This document shows, piece by piece, positions 1 through 6,459 of a DNA stretch of 64,000 nucleotides. The DNA is taken from contig JAFIFV010000046.1 in assembly GCA_020831845.1 (NCBI GenBank), forward strand, positions 18,984 to 82,983, given 5' to 3'. The position numbers and the translations under genes were made by a program. The stretch comes from Ectothiorhodospiraceae bacterium (GTDB lineage Bacteria > Pseudomonadota > Gammaproteobacteria > Nitrococcales > Aquisalimonadaceae). The notes below the pieces were generated by a model, which ran no database searches, was not told the origin of the DNA, and worked only from the letters and a program-made list of their open reading frames with translations. Each line of letters opens with the position of its first letter. Position 1 is the stretch's first letter.

Positions 1-1404
1 CCCATTCATGCGGAGACGCACGAAACCTCGATCACCCCGATCCACACTACCTGTCGGGAAGTTGTTAGACCCGTTTGTGGTAGGAGATCCATTCAAGTAC
101 CGAACCGTCTGGTCTGCATCCAGAACGCCGTCGAACCGCACATAGCGGGCGCTGTGGAATGTCTCGGAACCCTCGGTGGTCAGTCCAGATCCCCGTATGA
201 ACGCGGCAATCTGCCCTTCTGCCCCCTCGAACTCCATCAGGATCTCAGTGTCGGGACCAAGCGCGCCGGCAGGCAAAAAGCGAAGGATCGCCAACCCACC
301 GCCGGAGCGTGTCACATCGATATACTTTCGACCGTCTCCGTCTTCCTGGATCGTGAACCCGCTGACGCGGTTTCCGGCTGCCCACGCATCATCGGGCACA
401 TCGTTGACGTCGTAATCCTCGGCGGTCCAGTGGTACTGCTGCTGCGGACCGGTAGGCGCCGGGTCGCCATCTAGGCCGACACTGAACCAACGAAAGGTTG
501 CTCCGGAGTCCGCCCAGTTCTGAATGCCGACATGGCCAGGTCCCGCGTACACGCTATTGGTGGTTGAGGCGGTCCAAGCAACGGTTTCCCGGCCGGCACC
601 TACTCCCTCCTGCCACGTCTTGTGTTGGAGCGAATTCCCCGACAGTCGGAATCGGCGAGTGTGGTAGAGCGTATTGTCATGCCCAGAAAACGAGTTGTTG
701 GTCAGTGTGCTGCGGGCGCCGCCTTCGAAAATGACCATGCGGGTATTGGATGTTACCGACGCAAAAGAGGCGTAGTTGTCTCCACTGTCATCCCCACGGG
801 CGAATATGCCAGCGCGCTCATTGGACGCCGTGGTTTCGACACGCATCTCTGATGCAATCTCGACGTCAGACACCTGGCCGATTACATCCAAGGAAAACCA
901 GCTATTGAATTCGTCGATGCGGAGCGCGGGAGAGCCGTCATCAGAGATGATAGAAAGCGATCCACTTCCATAAAGCCGAGTAAACTCATCCAGGATGCCC
1001 GGATCACTGGCCTGAAAGAAAAACTGCGTAGGCATCAGCTCAGCCTCCTCGCTACCGCGCCAGCTCGCCACGACGCGGAACTGGCTGGCAGGAGCAAGCG
1101 CTGGGAGCTGAATGACGCCCCCGAGCTCCACAACGACGGGCTCAGAGTGCACCGACAGCCGTCCGTCGGTGTCCTCCGTTCGCGCTGTGCAGGTGTGCTC
1201 ACCCTCGGGCAGGCCTGCAACCGTCCAACTGGTGCCAGTGACCAGGCCGCTGACTTCCTCCCCGCCGCAGTAGATGCGATAGCCAGCGATCTCGTCCGCG
1301 CTGAGCGGCGTGCCATCCATCCGTCCGTCCGGCGGCACCCACGTAAGCGTCCCGGCCGAGAGGATCCCGGCCAGCAACGCTGTGATGAGTGCCAGCACAC
1401 GCAC
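1..1404 (-). CDS. Exported phage protein with fibronectin-like and jelly-roll-like regions, partial
   Basis: An open minus-strand frame runs from a GTG at 1404 off the left edge (at least 468 residues). The N-terminus looks like a signal peptide (VRVLALITALLAGILSAG). Roughly residues 18-110 resemble a fibronectin type III repeat, with EIAGYRIYC similar to DIAGYRLRC in the next gene. The remainder is beta-rich, Gly/Ser/Thr-rich and looks like a LamG or concanavalin-type domain of phage surface proteins. The GTG lies 4 bases after the stop of the upstream gene, which suggests coupled translation. An internal ATG at 1035 would give a shorter protein without the leader. Tail fibre, receptor-binding protein or surface moron are all possible; I cannot decide from half a gene. 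Confidence 0.6.
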   Translation of the reverse strand, partial: MRVLALITALLAGILSAGTLTWVPPDGRMDGTPLSADEIAGYRIYCGGEEVSGLVTGTSWTVAGLPEGEHTCTARTEDTDGRLSVHSEPVVVELGGVIQLPALAPASQFRVVASWRGSEEAELMPTQFFFQASDPGILDEFTRLYGSGSLSIISDDGSPALRIDEFNSWFSLDVIGQVSDVEIASEMRVETTASNERAGIFARGDDSGDNYASFASVTSNTRMVIFEGGARSTLTNNSFSGHDNTLYHTRRFRLSGNSLQHKTWQEGVGAGRETVAWTASTTNSVYAGPGHVGIQNWADSGATFRWFSVGLDGDPAPTGPQQQYHWTAEDYDVNDVPDDAWAAGNRVSGFTIQEDGDGRKYIDVTRSGGGLAILRFLPAGALGPDTEILMEFEGAEGQIAAFIRGSGLTTEGSETFHSARYVRFDGVLDADQTVRYLNGSPTTNGSNNFPTGSVDRGDRGFVRLRMNG

Positions 1405-1408
1405 ACCG

Positions 1409-1822
1409 TCAGCCGCCGAAGGTGATGGAGATGGTGGTGCGGAAGTTGGCGGGCGCCTCAAGCTCGGGATCCAGACTGAACTCCGCCGTAGCCGTGGTTG
1501 GGCGCCCTTGCTGGTTGAACACGGTCAGGCGGCATTCGTAGTTGCCGTCGCTGAGCTGCAGGGTGGTCTGGTATTCGGTCGCATCCGCGTCCAGCTCTGC
1601 GTCCACAACGGCGTCACCGTCATGTAGGCATCGCAACCGATAGCCCGCAATGTCCTCCGGCGCGGCATCGCTACCATCAACAAATTGGGTCGGCGCATCC
1701 CACGTCGCCTGGAGATCCGCAGTGACGGACGCTCGCACCTCCATGGAGACCATGAGCACGAGGAGCAGAAGGGCGGCGACCATGGCGCCAATGCGGGAAA
1801 GTAACTGATTCAGGGGTTTCAT
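1409..1822 (-). CDS. Small exported fibronectin type III-like protein
   Basis: This 137-residue protein begins with a charged N-terminus and a hydrophobic stretch (AMVAALLLLVLMVSMEV), i.e. a signal peptide or single anchor. A fibronectin-like beta-sandwich follows, with a tryptophan in strand B (LQATWDAP), DIAGYRLRC in the C strand and YECRLTVFN near the end. Its start overlaps the stop of the upstream hydrolase gene by 4 bases, and its stop lies 4 bases from the next GTG, so the genes form one transcription unit. It is a clear paralogue of the N-terminal domain of the next gene. No enzymatic motif is visible; an extracellular or virion-surface binding role is an inference. Confidence 0.6.
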   Translation of the reverse strand: MKPLNQLLSRIGAMVAALLLLVLMVSMEVRASVTADLQATWDAPTQFVDGSDAAPEDIAGYRLRCLHDGDAVVDAELDADATEYQTTLQLSDGNYECRLTVFNQQGRPTTATAEFSLDPELEAPANFRTTISITFGG

Positions 1823-2421
1823 GCGGCAATCGCCTCCTCGGCGTTGATGAAGTCATGGATGCGGCCCGCCCAGTAGCGGGCCGCCGGGGCTTCGCCATCG
1901 CGGTCCGCGCTCAGGTAGCTATGGCCGGTGAAGCCCAGCGGCTCGGTGTCGATCTGGCGGACGTGGTAACCGGGATCGGTAAAGCCATGCGCCCCGGCGC
2001 TGCCCCAGTAGTGCGGGACGAACCAGCTCACCGGATTGATGACGCGCCAGGCGCGGCCGAGCTTCACGGCGCAGTCGCGCCGGTTGTGGAGCACCAGCAC
2101 GCGGCCTGCGTCGAACGGCCAGACGGCATCGCGCCGCATGGCGGGCTGGTAAGCGATAACTGCCCGCAGCCGCAGACCCTGGCGGATGGCTTCCGCCGTG
2201 ACCGGGCAGCCATTGCTGTGGGCCAGCACAACCTCCGGCTGGGCGGCGATCAGCAGCTCCACGGCACGCCGCATGCGAAGCCGCACGCGGGCCAGATGCA
2301 CGAAGCCGTAGTCAATGCGGGCAGTGGTGTGGCCGCGGCGGCGCAGCTGGGCCAGCGTGGGCTCCAGGCTGCGCAGCCCGCCGTCCCGCACGTTGAAGCC
2401 GTGGACGCCGACGATGTGCAT
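1819..2421 (-). CDS. Alpha/beta hydrolase-like protein of the phage
   Basis: The 200-residue protein starts MHIVGVHGFN, typical of the first strand and oxyanion loop of alpha/beta hydrolases. It has an AHSNGC nucleophile elbow near residue 70 (a GxSxG variant with Ala in the first position). A late His in TGHSYLS (about residue 168) could complete the triad, and an Asp in NRRDCAV (about residue 115) is a candidate acid. It is small for the fold. It sits between a lipoprotein gene and fibronectin-like genes on the same strand, with a 4-base overlap downstream. Related proteins occur in phages and near lipoprotein genes, but the substrate is unknown. It could also be a catalytically weak homologue. 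Confidence 0.6.
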   Translation of the reverse strand: MHIVGVHGFNVRDGGLRSLEPTLAQLRRRGHTTARIDYGFVHLARVRLRMRRAVELLIAAQPEVVLAHSNGCPVTAEAIRQGLRLRAVIAYQPAMRRDAVWPFDAGRVLVLHNRRDCAVKLGRAWRVINPVSWFVPHYWGSAGAHGFTDPGYHVRQIDTEPLGFTGHSYLSADRDGEAPAARYWAGRIHDFINAEEAIAA

Positions 2422-2424
2422 CGG

Positions 2425-2889
2425 CTACCGCCGCCTGTAGGGTTGCAGGCCGCGCTCGAACGCGTCCAGCAGGCCGTGGATGCTTAGCTGGTCGCCCTCG
2501 CCAAGCTCGCCGCGCGCAACGAGCGACTGAATGTCGGACTTGAACACGGCGTAAAGGTCACGGATCAGCACTTCATCCGCCGGCGTCAGGCGATCCCAGG
2601 GGATGCGCTGGTCTGCGTACCGAATCAGCTCCGCTGCGGTGGCCTGGGCGTTGGCGTCCACGTACGCGCGCAAGTCATCGATCACGCGCTGCACTTCGTC
2701 CGCGCGCTCGCGCCATCGGTCCTCATCGGTCATCTGGACGAACCGGGCGGATGACTGCGACGCCAGAAGCTGCACGCGCACGTCCTGCCCCTGCAGGCGC
2801 TCGAACGTGCCGGCGCAGCCGACCAGCAGCGTGGCAACCACCAGGGCGAGCGCCCAGGCGGTGAAAAATCGGATTGCGGCGAGGGGCAT
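2425..2889 (-). CDS. Predicted lipoprotein of the phage
   Basis: A 154-residue protein with a textbook type II signal peptide: basic N-terminus, hydrophobic core and LVGC lipobox with Cys at about residue 25. The mature part is mostly charged amphipathic helix (for example RERADEVQRVIDDLRAYVD), with no recognised domain. It ends with basic residues. It starts 95 bases from the Mor-like gene and is followed after 3 bases by the hydrolase gene. A spanin (Rz1) role is unlikely, because Rz1 proteins are shorter and nested in Rz. A superinfection-exclusion lipoprotein is possible, but nothing specific supports it. Confidence 0.65.
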   Translation of the reverse strand: MPLAAIRFFTAWALALVVATLLVGCAGTFERLQGQDVRVQLLASQSSARFVQMTDEDRWRERADEVQRVIDDLRAYVDANAQATAAELIRYADQRIPWDRLTPADEVLIRDLYAVFKSDIQSLVARGELGEGDQLSIHGLLDAFERGLQPYRRR

Positions 2890-2984
2890 GACGGCGGCCT
2901 CCGGCTGTTGTGCTGATCAGGCAGGGATGCCTACAGCTCGGAGGCTATCGGTGTGGCTGTGTCAATTCCGCGTGACAATGTCAC

Positions 2985-3284
2985 TCATTTTTGGCACTGG
3001 CCTTCAGCCAGCCAGCGATACAGCGTCCGGCGCGAGATCCCGTGGCGACGGCAGACGGCATCGTGGTTGTCTCCGGAGAAGTCGCGCAGGGCTGCTTCCC
3101 TGCGCTCCTGCCGCCGTGTTTTTGAGACGTACTGCGGCGTGCCTCCGTAGCGGAGCATGACCCGCTCCGTGACCGCCCTGGCCGAGTCTTCCGCGACCTG
3201 GTTGCTCACACCACGCGTGCGCAGGCAGTCCTGCACTTCCACCCGGATGAATTCCAGCACATTGTCGATCTCCTGATTGGCCAT
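2985..3284 (-). CDS. Mor-like/HTH regulator next to terminase
   Basis: A 99-residue protein. The C-terminal half carries a helix-turn-helix (HDAVCRRHGISRRTLYRWL), preceded by RYGGTPQYVSK, which recalls the Mor/C activator family of Mu-like phages. The N-terminal half is helical and could dimerise. Its ATG overlaps the terminase large subunit stop by one base, so it is co-expressed with the packaging genes. A late-gene activator role is the family expectation; here it would be encoded inside the late operon rather than upstream of it. The alternative is a small terminase-associated DNA-binding protein. Confidence 0.55.
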   Translation of the reverse strand: MANQEIDNVLEFIRVEVQDCLRTRGVSNQVAEDSARAVTERVMLRYGGTPQYVSKTRRQERREAALRDFSGDNHDAVCRRHGISRRTLYRWLAEGQCQK

Positions 3285-5494
3285 CAGTAGTGCTCCGTTT
3301 TGATGGGGGTGAAGGGGTTTTTCTTGGGCGGTGTGCCAGCGGCGCCCTGGCTGCCGGCAGCGCCGACGGCAGTCTCCCGCCGTCTGCGCTCGTACTCTTC
3401 CACGCTCAGCGTGACGTACCGGCCCGCCTTGGCCTCGGCGTCAAGGTCCACGCCGCTAAGGCGCATGGCGGCTATGGCCAGCACCAGGCAGTCCAGCGCC
3501 TCATTCCGTGCGCGGATCTTCACCCACTCCTTCGCAGTCCGGCCGCCGCGGACGCGGTCCACCAGTTGCTCAGCGGCGAGCTGGGCAAAGTATTCATCGT
3601 CGAAGGCGGGATCCTCCAGGAAATGGATATACCCAGGCTTGGCCTCGCCGGGCGGCGGCGCGTCCTGTTTGAGCCTGGCGTAAATCACGCTCTTGGCGTT
3701 GTCCACCCCGATGGGCTCAACCGGCACGCCGCGTTTGCGGCGATACCGCAGCCGCTGCCGGCGGCGGCGCTCGTCCTCCACGATCGGCCGTTGCATCCCT
3801 GACAGGCCCTTGGTGGCATGCGCCCAGCCGTGCTGAGCCACGAAGTGGTATACGGCATCGGCGTTGTAGCCCGAGTCGATGCAGGCACAGGTAACGTGCT
3901 GGTCCTGCAGCGCGGATTCCAGCTCATCCCACACAGGGCCGTCTTTCTCGGAGGTTTCACCGGGGAGGATCAGATGGGTGATGACCCAGCCCTCTTCGCC
4001 CGCCCCGGCGGCATAGATGGTGGCTTCCAGGCGGTCTTTCTGGACGTCCACGCCGGCCACGATAACCACGGCGGGAATGCCCTGAAACCTCAGTTTCTCC
4101 AGCCGAGTGATCAGCGCCAGGTCCTCGATGCTGTCGCCCTTCTCCCTGTAGGCCTCGCCCATATCGGTGTTAACGAAGGTGATCCAGGCGCTCGTGTCGT
4201 TCTCGCTGTCCGCACGGGTCTGGGCGAGGTCTTTCCAGCTCTTGCCGAGCCCCAGAGGGCTGTACAGCGCATTCAGCTGGTAGCCACGATGGTGCTTTAT
4301 GTGCGGCCGGCGGGGGACCCAGCGGGCCGCCGCAAACATCTCCGGCTTCTCACCCTCCTCGATCACGCCTCCGCACTCCGGACACACCATCCAGGCCGCC
4401 AACACCTCCCGGTGACTGCTGCCTGCCTCTGGCTCCGAGAGCTTGCACTGCAGATTCTTGAAGTCCAGGACGTGATAGTGCCCGCAGTGCGGACAGGGGA
4501 CGTGGCGCTGCCGCTGGTCGCTGCGATCATAGCTGCGGCTGATGCGGCATTGGCCCTCGCGCGTGGGCGTAGAGATCTCGTAGGTTTTCGCGCGGCTGAA
4601 GGTGCGCTGGCGGTTGTCCAGCAACAAGCCAGGATCGCCCTCCCCGCCCAGCTCCCATGGGTATGCGCTCGCTTCGTCCTGGGCCACATAGGGCAGGTGC
4701 GCCATGCGCATGGAGTCCGGACTATTTGCGCCGGCCTTGATGATCCGGTTCTGGGCACCGTACTCGATCATGTCTTCCCGGTTGGTGGCGTCCCGGCTGG
4801 CTGAGCTGACAAGCTCGCCTAGCGCCGGCGTTTCCTTGAACAGCTTCCGGAGCTTGGGGTTCAGTTCGCGGTTACGGAGATCCAGCGTGGGCACCACCAG
4901 GAGCATGTCCTTGTTGCCCAAGTGGTCCATGATGTAGCCGATCCAGTTGAACAGCACTTCCGTGCCGCCGACGCCGCTGGCTTTCTTGAACGTCACTCGC
5001 CGCACGGGGCTGTGCTCGCTCAGGCTGTCCATGATCTCCCGCAGATGCGGATTGCGGTCAGTGCGCCAGGGGCCTGGCGCGTTGGTGCCGGTATCCAGAT
5101 GGCGATACCGATCCGCCCATTCACTGACCGTCAGCAAATCCCGCGGCTGGATGGCGCGACGGATGGCCGCACCCAGTTCCGGCAGCGTGCCCGCCGTTGC
5201 CCGCTCCACGGCCTGGCCCGCCTCGCGCAGCACGTCATAGGCCGCATCGGACAGCAGGTAGTGCACGCGGGTCTCGTCGCTCTCGCCGTCAATCGCGACC
5301 AGCAGCCGATCCGCCAGGCTGCCCATCACACCCAACAGCGCTTCGTTGGCGTCCCTCGCCGCCAGGTGCAACTCCTCCGCCGTGCAGGTCTCCGCCAGTG
5401 CCTTCTCGTAGTCCTCGCGCGCCTGCTGGGCGCGCAGGCGCTCGCGGTCTGCCTGCAGGTCGGCCAGGGTCAGCTGCACTGCCGGTTCACCCAT
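3284..5494 (-). CDS. Terminase large subunit (GpA family)
   Basis: A 736-residue protein matching lambda gpA-type terminases, the motor and nuclease that package DNA into proheads. Visible features are the conserved entry region YRHLDTGTNAPGPW, a Walker-A-like segment KKASGVGGTEV near residue 170, DEASAYPWELGGEGDP (Walker B region), zinc-binding CPHCGHY and CPECGG pairs, and nuclease-side motifs VIVAGVDVQKDRLEA and CACIDSGYNAD. Length is a little above lambda gpA (641). It overlaps the terminase small subunit and Mor-like genes by one base on either side. No portal or head-tail gene follows directly to the left, which is unusual. Confidence 0.93.
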   Translation of the reverse strand: MGEPAVQLTLADLQADRERLRAQQAREDYEKALAETCTAEELHLAARDANEALLGVMGSLADRLLVAIDGESDETRVHYLLSDAAYDVLREAGQAVERATAGTLPELGAAIRRAIQPRDLLTVSEWADRYRHLDTGTNAPGPWRTDRNPHLREIMDSLSEHSPVRRVTFKKASGVGGTEVLFNWIGYIMDHLGNKDMLLVVPTLDLRNRELNPKLRKLFKETPALGELVSSASRDATNREDMIEYGAQNRIIKAGANSPDSMRMAHLPYVAQDEASAYPWELGGEGDPGLLLDNRQRTFSRAKTYEISTPTREGQCRISRSYDRSDQRQRHVPCPHCGHYHVLDFKNLQCKLSEPEAGSSHREVLAAWMVCPECGGVIEEGEKPEMFAAARWVPRRPHIKHHRGYQLNALYSPLGLGKSWKDLAQTRADSENDTSAWITFVNTDMGEAYREKGDSIEDLALITRLEKLRFQGIPAVVIVAGVDVQKDRLEATIYAAGAGEEGWVITHLILPGETSEKDGPVWDELESALQDQHVTCACIDSGYNADAVYHFVAQHGWAHATKGLSGMQRPIVEDERRRRQRLRYRRKRGVPVEPIGVDNAKSVIYARLKQDAPPPGEAKPGYIHFLEDPAFDDEYFAQLAAEQLVDRVRGGRTAKEWVKIRARNEALDCLVLAIAAMRLSGVDLDAEAKAGRYVTLSVEEYERRRRETAVGAAGSQGAAGTPPKKNPFTPIKTEHY

Positions 5495-6066
5495 CAGCGC
5501 GCTCTCCCCTCACGCAGCCGCCGCAGAGCACGCAGGCGCTCCCGCTTGACCAGGCGGCGCACGCGCCTGACCTCGGCGAGGATCAGCGCACGACGACGCT
5601 CCGGGCGGGCCAGCAACAGCTGCGGGGTCAGCTCGTCAATCAGCCGCTCCACGGCGGCCCGCGGCGTGTTGCCCAGTATCTCGCCCTGCTTCTGCACATC
5701 GGCGATCACGTAGCGCTCGTGACGGCGCAGCGCCTGTTCCAGCCGGATGGCGGCGTTCTCGTACTGCAGGCGGTCCCGCTGGTACCGTTTCTGCCCTTCC
5801 GGCTGCTCCGTCTCAGCGCTGGACGGCTGTTGCTTTGCTGTTGCGGGCTGTTGCGGCTCCGGCAACGCCGCCCCACGGGCCTCGGCATGCCGTTCCGCCA
5901 TGTCGGTGCGCCCGCCGCTGGTCGCGTGGTACCGGGCCAGGCTCTCGTCCACCAGGACCAGCCCTTGGGCATCCAGGACCAGGCGGCCGGACTGTCGAGC
6001 TCGCGTGACGGTGGAGCGGTGCACTCCCAGGATGCGGGCAAATTCGGCCATGGAAACAGCGGTCAT
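5494..6066 (-). CDS. Terminase small subunit-like protein (Nu1 type)
   Basis: A 190-residue protein directly upstream of the large subunit, the lambda nu1-A order. The N-terminal 40 residues form a winged-helix or MerR-like HTH (MAEFARILGVHRSTVTRARQ). A Gln/Pro/Ala-rich linker follows, then a long helix RYQRDRLQYENAAIRLEQAL and a basic C-terminus that would contact the large subunit. A second Met five residues in (6051) is an alternative start. In lambda the small subunit binds repeated sites just upstream of its own gene. Here a 12-copy repeat array occupies exactly that position, so the two may be partners (inference). Confidence 0.78.
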   Translation of the reverse strand: MTAVSMAEFARILGVHRSTVTRARQSGRLVLDAQGLVLVDESLARYHATSGGRTDMAERHAEARGAALPEPQQPATAKQQPSSAETEQPEGQKRYQRDRLQYENAAIRLEQALRRHERYVIADVQKQGEILGNTPRAAVERLIDELTPQLLLARPERRRALILAEVRRVRRLVKRERLRALRRLREGRAR

Positions 6067-6090
6067 GCCGCAACCCCCTGAAAAACCAGG

Positions 6091-6362
6091 ATGGAACGGG
6101 CATGGAACAGGCTATGGAACGGGCTTTTATCTCCTAACTCTCTGTTTTCTCTCAAATAGAACATATGGAACATATGGAACATATGGAACGGGCAAATACA
6201 CACACGCACGAGAAACGCGCATGCGCGCAGAACTCCCAAAAAACACACGCACGTATACGCGCGCGACCCCCGTTCCATCCGTTCCATATGTTCCATCTCT
6301 GCAAAATCAGCAGCTTGTGGAAACTGAGCCTGTTCCATAGTCCGTTCCATCACCCGTTCCAT
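6091..6362. repeat. Mirror-symmetric 12-copy ATGGAAC array in a 390-bp non-coding gap
   Basis: The heptamer ATGGAAC occurs six times on the plus strand at 6091, 6102, 6114, 6165, 6174 and 6183. Its reverse complement GTTCCAT occurs six times at 6272, 6281, 6290, 6332, 6344 and 6356. The outer triplets are spaced 11-12 bp, the inner triplets 9 bp (three tandem ACATATGGA units on the left). The whole is a mirror image about position 6226-6231. The 82-bp centre is rich in alternating purine-pyrimidine (CA and CG runs), with CACACGCACG present twice. The array lies between the primase-helicase gene and the terminase small subunit gene, so a replication origin (iterons) or a packaging (cos/pac) recognition site are the two natural readings. 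Confidence 0.9.
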
Positions 6363-6442
6363 AGCCTCCCATCGCCGGTTCGGCCGCGCGCCCCGCCTTG
6401 AGCGGCAAACACCAGATGTTGTGGCGGTGCCCAGCTGGTCGA

Positions 6443-6458
6443 GCACAAGATGTTGTGC
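6443..6458. other. Perfect dyad GCACAA-N4-TTGTGC overlapping a 10-bp direct repeat
   Basis: The 16-mer GCACAAGATGTTGTGC has 6-bp arms around GATG. Its AGATGTTGTG part is repeated directly at 6414-6423. It lies at the far end of the same non-coding gap as the repeat array, just past the stop of the primase-helicase gene. By position (dyad, then repeats, then terminase small subunit) it could be the nicking site of a cos region; it could equally be a regulator site. Confidence 0.5.
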
Positions 6459-6459
6459 A

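Noticed and set aside
1035..1406. Minus-strand 123-codon frame starting GTG at 1406
   Set aside because: It is out of frame with the longer open frame from 1404, is Arg/Ser-rich and shows no domain; the other frame continues a fibronectin-like protein.
2425..2889. Lipoprotein as an Rz1 spanin
   Set aside because: Too long at 154 residues, not nested in or next to an Rz-like gene, and no Pro-rich mature sequence.
5197..6081. Long plus-strand frames opposite terminase, primase and nuo genes
   Set aside because: They are shadow frames typical of high-GC coding DNA: Arg/Pro/His-rich translations, no RBS, and complete overlap with recognised genes.
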